Shown piece after piece: positions 1 through 10,974 of a DNA stretch of 64,000 nucleotides (position 1 is the first letter of the stretch; the number at the start of each line of letters is the position of its first letter). The position numbers and the translations under genes were made by a program. The notes under the pieces are model-generated. The model made no database searches. It saw only the letters and a list, made by a program, of their open reading frames with translations, and was not told the DNA's origin. Source of the stretch: Pinus tabuliformis (lineage: Eukaryota; Streptophyta; Pinopsida; Pinales; Pinaceae); contig CM062820.1 of assembly GCA_031772625.1 (NCBI GenBank), positions 1,075,517,369 through 1,075,581,368 on the forward strand, in the 5' to 3' direction.

Positions 1-1382
1 GTGTGATTGAGTGTTGAATATAGATTGAGCATCAGAGAATTCGATTCTGAGTGCTTAAATGGGTGATTCGAGTGTTGACTGATAAATTATATGTCTATCA
101 GAGATTCTGCGTAATATATGTAGGCAGGCCAATTCGAAGTGATTATATAGAGGAAGAATATGATGAGGAGGGTTGTAATGGATTGTTAAATCCATTAGAA
201 TGATCAATGCTAGGGCTCAGGAGGACACGCAGAGGAGAAATGGAGAATTGTTCGAGTAGAACAATGAAAGGAAAATGGGCGAGATAGAATCAAATGGAAT
301 GCAGAAGGGAATGAGACAAAGGATCGTGGAGAATCCTTTGAAACCATTGTTTCATTGAGGTTAAGCCACAGGGAGGCGCAGTGACAAACCTTGAGAGATA
401 AAACCTTTAATAAAAGCAGAAACCACATAAACCTGCGGAAAATACCGTAAACCCGAAATAAAGAGGTGGACAGAGAAGCTAAGTGTTAACGCTTAGCAAC
501 CATCGTTGGATATCTTAAGATCAACGGTCCCGATCGAACCATCATCACATCGGAGAAAGCCTTGGTATTATTGGAATTGGTCGAGGAAAAATTGCGATGG
601 CGACATCGCGCGATAAACTCATCGGCGATCGGGCTGATCGGCAGATCGGGTAGTCAAGGGATAGTGATGGATGCGATATGCGATATCGTCGATAAGCTCA
701 TCAACGATCAACCGATCGGGGGAATCAGATATCGGAGGTCAGAGCTAGAGCAGTGCTATGGGCGATGAGTGGTGCGATCCCACCGATATTTATAGAGGTG
801 TGTCTATTATATTGACGTCTGATTATTTGTGTTCCGAAGCAGGAATTCCTTTGTATTCCCGTATTTCGTGTATATGTGATAAGTGGTAGTGCGAGCCGTT
901 TAAGGCTTAAATGTTCTGTTAGTGATTCTGATAGTCGTGGATCGGAAGAAAATGGGTGATGGGCATATAAGACCATGAAGAGCGATAGCGATTGCGATGA
1001 CGGTATCCTCGATTAATGTGCAGTGTTAGTACAGAAGGCGGGAAAAGGTCTGTTGTGTGATAATTCCTTTGTAATTGATTTATAAAGGAATTAAGCGCGA
1101 TTGAAGGTTGTAAAGGGTTTTAAGTATTAAAACCATACGTGACCAATGGTAAGAGGGAAGGCTATATATATGGGTTTATAAAGGCTTGAGGACTTTTTAA
1201 AGTCCCCATAGGAGGACTCAGGCGGGGTGATTGGTTCTGATACAAAGGAACTATAGATAGGGAGGGCCTTAACCATCCATGATTGAAGTTTGAACTCCTT
1301 AGAGAGTTAAAAATCCTGGGACAGATCAGATATATGCATAAGGCATCCATACTATGGGTGAAGCTGGGGTAACCCGGCATCA
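1..1382 (+). repeat. LTR1 (3' part; 5' end outside window)
   Basis: The window opens inside this LTR. It aligns by eye with LTR2 from about 4633 and LTR3 from about 11567, and ends GGCATCA just before the PBS. Around 560-780 it is CpG-rich, with many short CGATCG, GCGAT and GATATC motifs, unlike its AT-rich surroundings. It lacks a 64-bp internal duplication present in LTR2 and LTR3. A short open frame at 562-768 recurs in the other LTRs but is probably only a by-product of repeat similarity. Confidence 0.85.
1163..1180 (+). promoter_or_regulatory. LTR1 TATA box region
   Basis: TATATATA followed by GGGTTTATAAAGG, about 210 bp upstream of the LTR end, with a CCAAT motif (GACCAATGG) about 20 bp before it. 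The arrangement recurs in LTR2 and LTR3. It is the likely start of the retroelement transcript; that function is inferred. Confidence 0.55.
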
Positions 1383-1384
1383 TT

Positions 1385-1396
1385 TGGTATCAGAGC
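1385..1396 (+). other. Primer-binding site, unit 1 (initiator tRNA-Met)
   Basis: TGGTATCAGAGC lies two bases after the LTR end. This is the canonical plant PBS, complementary to the 3' end of initiator tRNA-Met, used to prime minus-strand DNA synthesis. It fixes the LTR end and the plus-strand orientation. Confidence 0.9.
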
Positions 1397-2291
1397 ATAA
1401 CTGTGATTGAAACAACTGATAGTAGAGCATAATTGTAATTAAAAACAGTTGGGTTAAAATAGAAAAGAGAATTTCTGTGTGAAGGAATTGAAAATAGAGT
1501 TATGTGTTTTAAGATGTTTATGTAGGCAAGAGGAAGGATCAGATTCTAATCTGACAGACAATAGGTACACAGAGATGATGTATAGCAAAATTTGCAGATG
1601 AAAAAGACAGAGGACAGTCCATTCAAAGGGCAGGAAGTGGTGGAACAAGATCATGCATAGATCTTGAAGGTGAGATGATATGTTCGTTTTAATTTGATTA
1701 AAGATTGGAGAATGTGTGTTTTTAAACTAATGCATAGGTAGCAGCATAAAGAAAATGCAGTGATGTTTGTTTTCTTGAGGAGGATGAAAATTCACTCGAA
1801 TGTGGAAAATAGATGAAGACTGCTTGTGCAACCATGCAGCAATAGTGAACCTGAAGAATCCAATTGAAGGTTGGACAAAGAGGATAAGAGTATTCTCAAA
1901 AGGAAATTGAGAATCAAGCTTTTGAAAGCTTGGGAATGATCTTTGGCTTAAGTAAACAGAGGTATGAAAGCAGCATCAATTGAATAGAATGCAAGTTTGG
2001 CAGAGGACTACAACAGTGAGGTTGTAGGAAGAACTTTTGGAAGTTCTTAGGATTGTAGCAGAACCTTATTCCAGCTGATGCTTGGAATAGATAAGGACAA
2101 AGGAGTCCTTAAGAATAGTCAGTGGAGCAACTAGAGAAAGAGAGAGCAAGATTGCTCAATGCAAGTTCTAATGAAAGAGGACTTGGAAACCAGGCAAAGG
2201 AGAAGCTTGGTGAGAGATCAACTTAGGAGGAAGTTGATTGGTTACAGGTGTAGAAGCTCACATTGAAGAAAAGGTGGCTACGGAAAATCAT
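1397..2291 (+). other. Internal 5' leader of unit 1, non-coding
   Basis: Purine-rich leader between the PBS and the ancestral ORF. Stops occur in all plus frames. It aligns throughout with 6082-6975 of unit 2 with scattered substitutions. No gag motif such as a CCHC zinc knuckle was seen. It may hold packaging signals, but none can be recognised by eye. Confidence 0.6.
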
Positions 2292-3950
2292 ATGGAAGGT
2301 TTAGAAGAAAGCTACAAGATGAAGGAAAAGGATGCTCAAACAATCCATAGGGAATTGATGAGTTAAGCAAAGATTGATAAGGAAATGGTTGAGATAAGAG
2401 GACAACTTGATGTATTAGTAATGCTGCTAGAAGATAACGAAATAAAAGGTTGGTTCTTGAAGAGAAAGCCAGTAAGGTGGCATAAAATGTATAAATTACA
2501 GAGAAGTTTACAAGAGAAGAGAAGTCAGCAGGTGAATATGCAATTAGTAGATGAGATAATGAAGCTTGAACAGATACTGGATGTTCAATTGAAATCTGAA
2601 GAACTCAGAGAAACTGAAATGGGAATGGAAGTATCCATTTGTGAACCAGAGCAGGGTGAAGTTCTGGGTGAAGAAGAAGGAATTATTGATGACTTTATGA
2701 ACTGTTGGACAAATGCAGACCAACAGGAACAGGTAAAAACATGTATTAATGAATCTAATAATTTTGATGTAATTATAGGTTTTGCAGTGGATAAGCAATC
2801 TTGTAAAGATGTCAGAAGTATGGGAGAGTATTTTTCAAAAGATACAACTTCTGAAGTGAAGGATAATGGAGAATATCCCTTAAATGAGAAAAGCAGTGCT
2901 TTATTGTAGCAGAAAGAACTTGATAATGTATTGATGTTCGAAACTTTGACAACGCAGGAAAAATTTCTTATGAAAGAAGGAGATGAAATTCAGTTTGGAG
3001 AACTGATATGTAAAGCAACAATTGAGACTGTTGAGCCTTGTAAATTTTAGATTGATAATTTATGTATAAATGTAGGAAACATAAGTAATGATGAAGTACT
3101 TATGAAGTGTCACAGAGAACTCGAATTGCTGGAGTATTTGCTGGGTAAGTCAGAGTATGACAGTGTGATTGCAGAGGAAGGAGTTCACTACAGTGGACAA
3201 GAGCAGAAAGACATCATAGAAGCAGATGGTATGGAGGAGAGACTAGCTGACAGTCTCGTGAATTCTGTGGGGAATTCAAATCAGCATACTAATGTGCTGA
3301 TAAAGGAGGAAAAATCAGAGCAGCATACTGATGTGTTTCCAGAGGGAGATAAGGCACAGAAGCCTTATGATTTTTATTTTAACAAGTGTTTTGAGTGTGC
3401 AGGTTTAGTTGCAGATGCTGGAGAGAACTTGGCACAGATAAGCCGCCAAATGAAGGAAGAAAACTCCATGGAAGAATTCAATCCATGGAACATAGATGTT
3501 AATTTGCTGGAGGAAATGATGAACAGTCATGGTTCAGTCATGAGGGAAAAAAAGGGTGATAGGAAGGCAGCAAGTGAGGCAAGAGTCAGCACAAGAGCAA
3601 GCAAAGCAGAAGTTGGAGCAAGTGCAAAAGAGGAAGGAAAAGTAAACCAGCAGCTAAAAACAGAAAGTAAACAACAACAGTTTGAAAAATTGATGGACAA
3701 CAGCAACAACCTGAAGCAAAAGGAAAGAAATAACAGTGAATGGCAGAACGGGGACAAGTTCAAGGATGTGCTGGAAATGGAGATTGAAGGATTATGGCAG
3801 CTAATGATGAAACATGCCATATGGAGGAAATTAACAGCAATAGGAAGGATGATCAATCAGAGTATGAATATGATTGACAAGAAAAAGAAAATGGAGCAGA
3901 AAACAGCAGAAGTACAACAGCAGCAGAGGAACAAAACTTTTGGGCAATGA
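2292..3950 (+). pseudogene. Decayed ORF of unit 1 (ancestral acidic coiled-coil-like protein)
   Basis: From an ATG at 2292 the frame can be read to a TGA at 3948, about 552 codons, interrupted by TAA at 2364, TAG at 2907 and TAG at 3048. None of these three internal stops occurs at the matching place in unit 2, so the ancestral frame was probably open throughout. The longest remaining pieces are 2385-2909 (174 codons) and 3102-3950 (282 codons). The product would be very rich in Glu, Lys, Gln and Asn with heptad-like Leu/Ile spacing near its start (EIMKLEQIL), basic patches and a Gln-rich tail. No zinc knuckle, protease, RT or integrase motif is visible. It could be a highly diverged gag or a captured host sequence. 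The family is not recognised. Confidence 0.6.
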
Positions 3951-4040
3951 CAAACTAAAGTTTGCGACCTTGGAGGTTTTTCTAACAACTTATGAAGATA
4001 CATGATCAGGAGATCATGGAAATTTTCAACTTTGGAAGTC

Positions 4041-6067
4041 TGATGCAGGAGCATCCAGCCCAAGGAAACTCATTGTAATCTAGTAGACATAAGGGTATTG
4101 TGTTTTCAAGGAACTTGGTTTCCCATGTGTGAAATAAATGTAATTATTAATGTTTTGAGTGAATTTAATGAGAGAAGCAAGAATAGGGAATTAATTGAAT
4201 ATTGTGAGGCCTATTTGTAAATGTTCTCGAATATAGGAGAACATGAGAGATTTAGGATATTTGAGAGATTGAGGGATTGAGAATTGATTGTAACTATTAG
4301 ATTAGGAGTCAGTTCATGGATTTAGGGATTTGAGAGGAGTTTTAGGAACAATGAGGAGATTTAGGAATTTTGTTAAGAAATTCATGGGTCTAAACCAGAA
4401 TTGGTTTTAGAGTCCCAGGGTATAAATGTAAGCCTAAAAGGCAAAGATAGAAGTTAGACAGGTTAGAAAAATTAGAGAGATAGATAGGTAAAGTGTGGTT
4501 TGTAAGCCTATGGGCAGAGAATGTAAACAGAGGCCACTGTAAAAGAGAAACCAGGCCGAGAGACAAAGTCCCATTTCGTAATTATGTGTTGATTTATATA
4601 TGAACAGATATTTAAATTCAAGTTGTATAATGTGTGATTGAGTGTTAAATATAGATTGAGTGCATCAGAGAATTCGATTCTGAGTGCGTAGATGGGTGAT
4701 TCGAGTGTTGACTGATAAATTATGTGTCTATCAGAGATTCTGCGTAATATATGTAGGCAGGCAGATTTGAAGTGATTATATAGAGGAAGAATATGACGAG
4801 GAGGGTTGTAATGGATTGTTAAATCCATTAGAATGATCAATGCTCAAGCTCAGAAGGACACACAGAGGAGAAATGGAGAACTGTTCGAGTAGAACAGTGA
4901 AAGGAAAATGGGCGAGATAGAATCAAATGGAATGCAGAAGGGAATGAGACAAAGGATCGTGGAGAATCCTTTGAAACCATTGTTTCATTGAGGTTAAGCC
5001 ACAGGGAGGCGCAGTGAAAAACCTTGAGAGATCAAACCTTTGATGAAAGCAGAAACCACATAAACCTGCGGAAAATAGCATAAACCCGAAATAAAGAGGT
5101 GGACAGAGAAGCTAAGTGTTAACACTTAGAAACCATCGTTGGAGCTCTTAAGATCAGCAGTCTTGATCAAACCATCATCGCATCGGAGAAAGCCTTGGTA
5201 TTATCGGAATTGGCCGAGGAACAATTGCTATGGCGACATCGCGTGATAAACTCATCGGCGATTGGGGAATGGCGGATGGCGTAATGGAATGCGATGGCGA
5301 CATCGTGCGATAAACTCATCGGCGATCGGGCTGATCATCAGATCAGGTAGTCAAGGGATAGTGATGGATGCGATATGCGATATCACCGATAAGCTCATCA
5401 ACGATCGGCCGATCAGAGGAATCGGATATCGAAGGTCAGAGCTGGAGCAGTGCTATGGGCGATGAGTGGTGCCATCTCGCCGATATTTATAGAGGTGTGT
5501 CTATTATAATGACGTCCGACTATTTGTGTTCCGAAGCAGGATTTCCTTTGTATTCTTGTATTTCGTGTATATGCGATAAGTGGTAGTGCGAGCCATTTAA
5601 GGCTTAAATGTTATGTTAGTGATTCCGATAGTCGAGGATCGGAAGAAAACGAGTGATGGGCATATAAGACCATAAAGAGCGATAGCGATTGTGATGAAGG
5701 TATCCTTGATTAATGTGCAGCGTTAGTAGAAAAGGCAGGAAAGGTCTGTTGTGTGATAATTCCTTTGTAATTGATTTATAAAGGAATTAAGCGCGATTGA
5801 AGGTTGTAAAGGGTTTTAAGTATTAAAACCATACGTGACCAATGGTAAGAGGGAAGGTTGTATATATGGGTTTATAAAGGCTTGAGGAATGTTTAAAGTC
5901 CCCATAGGAGGAATCAGGCGGGGTGATTGGTTCCGATACAAAGGAACTGTAGATATAGAGGGCCTTAACTATCCATGATTGAAGTTTGAAATCCTTAGAG
6001 AGTTAAAAATCCTCGGACAGATCAGATATATGCATACTGTGGGTAAAGTTGGGGTAACCCGACATCA
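4041..6067 (+). repeat. LTR2 (shared central LTR), 2027 bp
   Basis: Begins TGATGC and ends GACATCA, one change from the GCATCA of LTR3. It serves as 3' LTR of unit 1 and 5' LTR of unit 2. Relative to LTR1 it carries a 64-bp tandem duplication near 5229-5356 (TGGCGACATCG recurs at 5231 and 5295). LTR3 has the same duplication. Confidence 0.88.
5861..5878 (+). promoter_or_regulatory. LTR2 TATA box region
   Basis: TATATAT followed by GGGTTTATAAAGG, matching the LTR1 promoter site at 1163, with the same upstream CCAAT motif. Confidence 0.5.
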
Positions 6068-6069
6068 TT

Positions 6070-6081
6070 TGGTATCAAAGC
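6070..6081 (+). other. Primer-binding site, unit 2 (one mismatch)
   Basis: TGGTATCAAAGC, two bases after LTR2. It differs from the canonical PBS by one G-to-A change, which fits methylation-driven decay after insertion. Confidence 0.85.
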
Positions 6082-6975
6082 ATAACTGTGATTGAAACAA
6101 CTGATAGCAGAGCATAATTGTAATTAAAAACAGTTGGGTTAAAATAGAAAAGAGAATTTCTATGTGAAGGAATTGAAAATAGAGTTATGTGTTTTAAGAT
6201 GTTTATGTAGGCAAGAGGAAGGATCAAATTCTAATCTGACAAACAATAGGTACACAGAGATGATGTATGGAAAAATTTGCAGATGCAAAAGACAGAGGAC
6301 AGTCCATTCAAGGGGCAGGAAGTGGTAGAACAAGATCATGGATAGATCTTGAAGGTGAGATGATACGTTCATTTTAATTTGATTAAAGATTGCTGAATGT
6401 GTGTTTTTAAACTAATTCATAATTAGCAGCATAAAGAAAACACAGTGATGATTGTTTTTTGAGGAGGATGAAAATTCACTCGAATGTGGAAAATAGATGA
6501 AGACTACTTGTGTAACCAAGCAGCAACAGTGAACCTAAAGAATCCAATTGAAGGTTGGACAAAGAGGATAAGAGTATTCTCAAAAGGAAATTGAGAATCA
6601 AGCTTTTGAAAGCTTGGGAATGATCTTTGGCTTAAGTAAACAGAGGTATGAAAGTAGCAGCAGTTGAATAGAATGCAAGTTTGGCACAGGACTACAACAG
6701 TGAGGTTGTAGGAAGAACTTTTGGAAGTTCTTAGAATTGTAGCAGAACCTTATTCCAGCTGAGGCTTGGAATAGATAAGGACAGAGGAGTCCTTAAGAGT
6801 AGTGAGTGGAGCAACCAAAGAAAGAGAGAGCAAGATTTCTCAGTGCAAGTTCTAAAGAAAGAGGACTTGGAAACCAGGTAGAGGAGAAGCTTGGTGAGAG
6901 ATCAACTTAGGAGGAAGTTGATTGGTTGCAGGTGTAGAAGCTCACACTAAAGAAAAGGTGGCTGTGGAAAGTCAT
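6082..6975 (+). other. Internal 5' leader of unit 2, non-coding
   Basis: Aligns with 1397-2291 of unit 1. A TGA shared by both units (6919 here, 2238 there) closes the ORF frame upstream, which supports the ATG at 6976 as the ancestral start. Confidence 0.6.
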
Positions 6976-8678
6976 ATGGAAGGTTCAGAAGAAAGCTACA
7001 AGATGAAGGAAAAGGATGCTCAAACAATCCATAGGGAATTGATGAGTCAAGCAGAGATTGATAAGGAAATGGTTGAGATAAGAGGACAACTCGATGTATT
7101 AGTAATGCTGCTAGAAGATAACCAAAGACAAGGTTGGGTCTTGAAGAGAAAGCCAGTAAGGTGGCATAAAATGTATAAATTACAGAGAAGGTTACAAGAG
7201 AAGAGAAGTCAGCAGGTGAATATGCAATTAGCAGAAGAGATAATGAAGCTTGAACAGATACTGGATGTTCAATTGAAATCTGAAGAACTCAGAGAAACTG
7301 AAATGGGAATGGAAGTATCCATTTGTGAACCAGAGCAGGGTGAAGTTCTGGGTGAAGAAGAAGGAATTATTGATGACTTTCTGAACTGTTGGACAAATGC
7401 AGACCAGCAGGAACAGGTAAAACCTTGTATTGATGAATCTAATAATTTTGATGTAATTATAGGTTTTGCAGTGGATAAGCAATCTTGTAAAGCTATCAGA
7501 AGTATGGGAGAGTATTTTTCAAAAGATAAAAATTCTGAAGTAAAGGAGGATGGAGAATATCTCTTAAATGAGAAAAGCAGTGATTTATTGCAGCAGAAAG
7601 AACTTGATAATGTATTGATGTTTGAAACTGTGACAACACAGGAACAATTTCTTATGAAATAAGGAGATGAAATTCAGCCTAGAGAAATGATATGTAAAGC
7701 AACAGTTGAGACTGTTGAGCCTTGTAAATTTCATATTGATAATTTATGTATAAATGCAGGAAACATAAGTAATGATGAAGTACTTATGAAGTGTCACAGA
7801 GAACTCGAATTACTGGAGTATTTGTTGGGTTAGTCAGAGTATGACAGTGTGATTGCAGAGGAAGGAGTTCAATATAGTGGACAAGAGCAGAAAGACATCA
7901 TAGAAGTAGATGGTATGGAGGAGAGACTAGCTGATAGTCTCGTGAATTCTATGGGGAATTCAAATCAGCATACTAATGTGATGATAAAGGAGGAAAAATC
8001 AGAGCAGAATAATGATGTGTTGCCAAAGGGAGATAAGGCACATAAGCCTTATGATTTTTATTTTAACAAGTGTTTTGAGTGTGCAGGTTTAGTTGCAGAT
8101 GCTGGAGGGAACTTGGCACAGATGAGCAGCCAAATGAAGGAAGAAGACTCCATGGAAGAATTCAATCCATGGAACAGAGACGTTAATTTTCTAGAGGAAA
8201 TGTTGAATAGTCATGGTTCAGTCATGAGAGAGAAAAAGGGTGATAGGAAGGCAGCAAGTGAGGCAAAAGTCAGCATAAGAGCAAGTAAAGTAGAAGTTGG
8301 AGTAAGTGAAAAAGAGGAAGGACAAGTAAAACAATAGCTAAAAACTGAGAGTAAACAACAGCAGTTTGAAAAATTGATGGACAGCAGCAACAACCTGAAG
8401 CAGAAGGAAAGAAATAACAGTGAATGGCAGAATGGGGACAAGTTCAAGGATGTGCTGGAAATGGAGATTGAAGGATTATGGCAGCTAATGATAAAATAGG
8501 CCATATGGAGGAAATTAACAGCAATAGGAAGGATGATCAATCAGAGTATGAATCTGATTGACAAGAAAAAGAAAATGAAGCAGAAAACAACAGAAGTACA
8601 ACAACAGCAGAGGAACAAAGCGTTTGGGCAGTTACAAACTAAAGTTTGGGACCCTGGAGGTTTTTCTAACAACTTATG
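6976..8678 (+). pseudogene. Decayed ORF of unit 2 (same family as 2292-3950)
   Basis: Same frame as the unit 1 ORF, starting at the ATG at 6976. It is interrupted by TAA at 7660, TAG at 7831, TAG at 8335 and TAG at 8497, all at codons that read as sense in unit 1. The first open part, about 6976-7662, is the best-preserved stretch of the family, including the segment with KPVRWHKMYKLQ. At 8679 a nested minus-strand LTR begins and ends the homology; the frame then runs by chance to 8769 in LTR sequence. Function is unknown, with the same alternatives as for unit 1. Confidence 0.6.
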
Positions 8679-9724
8679 TGTTGTGGGGGAAAGTATCCAA
8701 CTCGGAATGACCCTAACCCACTCTAAGGGTGACAGTTCCTTAGCAACAGCTGAAAGCAAAGCTATCTAAAGTTTCTTCTTTATGACATGCAAGAGATAAA
8801 AGGAAGAGATCCACTTACCGATGTCTTGCGCAAATGGTCGATCCAATCTCCTTTGATTGCCGCTTGCTCCCAGCTCCAAGTCTTTTCACGGGCCCAGCTA
8901 CACGAGATCCTGCAAATAAGACAAGAAAAGGAAACTACAAGAAGCATGCATGCATAACTGATTCAAGGATTAGCATAAATCAAAGACGCAAGTAAGACAA
9001 TTCACCATTGAAACACATGCGAATAGAAGAACCTCAAATGCTTTATTAATATATGGAAGTAAGGTTCAGGCGGTGATACAACCATGAGAGGTCCAATCCA
9101 GCATCACCTTCCCGACGGAGAGAAATCTCTTCTTTACCTCCCTCAAGCAATCACCCAATGCTCACAACTGTAAACCAACAGCAATTCTTTGCGCTAAATT
9201 CCGGCCTCCAGATCCCATGGGATGAGATCCTTATATAGAGTTTTGGAGTGAAGGTAAGTCATCTTGATGTGTGACTTGTTGTCCTATTCAACTCCATTTG
9301 TTCTTCAGTCCTTCACTCAGAGTTTCTGCCTTCCACTTGGAGTTTTAGAAGCTCTTAACTCATCATTAGGCGAATCTTATGATCAAGTGTCTTTTTAGAA
9401 GCTTCCTGGGCACTGGCACTTTGAGAAAAAGATTCCTCCACATGTCCAAGTAGGCTCAGCGCAGGTAGCCTTTGTTCTACCTGCTATGCATAGCAGGTAA
9501 CCTTTGTTGTACCTGCTATGCAGCGCAGATGCCTAGTGGAGCAGCTGCTTTGATCCAAAATTGACCTGTTTTTGAGTGTTTTTCAGTGGAGAACTGAACT
9601 GTAGTGCTGTGGTTTGCTGACCTTGTTCCTCTAAGGGTAAGAACAACATGTTTAGGGACTTTGGATCCCTTAGATTATTGACATTTCATGCTCTATGCTG
9701 TAAGGCACAAAAATGTCTATAACA
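8679..9724 (-). repeat. Nested LTR of a second retrotransposon, minus strand
   Basis: Read on the minus strand this starts TGTTATAG at 9724 and ends CACAACA at 8679, giving TGTT...AACA ends over 1046 bp. A polypurine tract abuts its 5' end at 9725-9740, so this is a 3' LTR. A TATATAAGG box lies on the minus strand near 9231-9239. A short palindromic duplication around CTGCTATGCATAGCAG lies near 9479-9530. No PBS or second LTR was found. Confidence 0.75.
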
Positions 9725-9740
9725 GTTGCCCCCTAAAGTA
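9725..9740 (-). other. Polypurine tract of nested element
   Basis: On the minus strand, TACTTTAGGGGGCAAC directly precedes the LTR start. This is the typical plus-strand primer of LTR elements and sets the orientation of the 8679-9724 LTR. Confidence 0.7.
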
Positions 9741-10868
9741 TGAGGTCGTTTATCGGGTGAAATGCTTTATTAGGAGGATCCGAAGTTCATTCAATCGCCG
9801 GGAGGTGACCTGTAACAAAATACAATACAATACATTATCTTTTCATACTTTCTTTTCATGATCTAGCTGAGGCGGGCATTTCCCATGCTCAGCTTTATAA
9901 ATACATTTGTTGTACATAAACAGACGATCGTCTGATAATAGACCGATAATTCTCTGCTTTTAATTATCATCCTTTTAGTAGGATGATCATCTGCTGTACA
10001 TGTCTATGTTTTTATCTCCTGAATATATATCGCAGCCCGGATGGATGAAACTAGATCCGGGGTCTTCAAACTTGTCCGATCTTCACTTTAGTACAAGTCG
10101 ATCCATGTGAGAATTTCTTGAAGTCGAACATGGAAAGACATCGCTTGATTACCAGTCAATAATGTAAACTGTTAACAAGCGCGAGAGGAATCACCGATAA
10201 TGATAATGACCCTCAAGGTACTGCAGCACAATTCACGTGGCGTGAATATAGGATCTGACGTCGAACACCACGCAAAGTCCCCCGGTCGAAGGTCATTAAT
10301 GTATACCTATCGCCGGAAGTGAGAAACTTGCCATTGAGGCATGCAAGCTTCAAAGTACTGAGGGGGTGTTCCTAGATCAACTTCTTGGATAGTGAGCTGA
10401 TGTCGACAAGAAGTGATCCGTCAAAGGAGGGCCTTAACGAATCCCACATCAGTGACACGGAACGGAGCTAGTGATGATGGTGAAAACGATCTGTGAAATA
10501 TGATTCAGGGTGGCGGTCATGGAAGGATGAAAGATGATGTACGGTAGTGGATGGGACCCGGTTGACACTTTTCTGAATGACATCTCTTGAACATATAACG
10601 ACACTGATGTGATGGATCGGTAGCATTACCCCATGTATGGATGGTATGGCGAGACCATGGTGAAGGGACCGGTGAATGATAATAACCCAACCCGATATTT
10701 ACGGAGGCAAAAGTGTCATGTTCAAGAGCGACCTGCTACCATTAAGCTTTGAGGTTCTTCCCAATTTTTCCCCAGTCATTTCTGACCAGTACCTCTTTAT
10801 TTTTGTCAAGCTTGAGGAGGATAACATATGCTTGATCTATAACCTGCCCTTCGGGCAGGCCCATCGCT
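9741..10868 (-). mobile_element. Remnant internal sequence beside nested LTR, no recognisable coding
   Basis: About 1.1 kb of mixed-composition DNA (less AT-rich than its surroundings) between the nested LTR's polypurine tract and the resumption of the host element near 10869. It is probably the 3' untranslated internal part of the nested element, truncated. A small hairpin TGCCCTTCGGGCA lies at about 10846-10858. An 87-codon plus frame (10676-10939) crosses into host-element sequence and looks accidental. Confidence 0.4.
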
Positions 10869-10974
10869 ATGTTTTGGGCAATGACAAACTAAAGTTTGCG
10901 ACCTTGGAGGTTTTTCTAACAACTTATGAAGATACATGATCAGGAGATCATGGAAATTTTCAACTTTGGAAGTC
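10869..10974 (+). repeat. Resumed unit 2 3' end, with about 58 bp duplicated across the insertion
   Basis: Sequence from about 10870 to 10927 repeats the host-element sequence at about 8621-8678, so both sides of the nested insert carry it. The right copy is closer to unit 1 (about 3937-3995) than the left copy is. It continues to the LTR3 start through GGAAGTC, the likely polypurine remnant. The overlap is far longer than the 5-bp duplication expected for LTR element insertion. Confidence 0.7.

Noticed and set aside
562-768. A 68-codon frame in LTR1 that recurs in LTR2 and partly in LTR3
   Set aside because: The similarity follows from the LTRs being copies. LTR3 has a stop in the frame, a second frame is equally preserved, and no motif is seen.
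1385-1396. Possible tRNA gene because of the tRNA-like motif
   Set aside because: Only the 12-base primer-binding complement is present, with no cloverleaf or internal promoter boxes.
8533-8769. A 78-codon plus frame crossing from unit 2 ORF into the nested LTR
   Set aside because: The last part is minus-strand LTR sequence read backwards; the apparent fusion is an insertion artefact.
10676-10939. An 87-codon plus frame at the right edge of the nested insert
   Set aside because: It spans a recombination junction and ends in 3' non-coding sequence of the host element. No family recognised.
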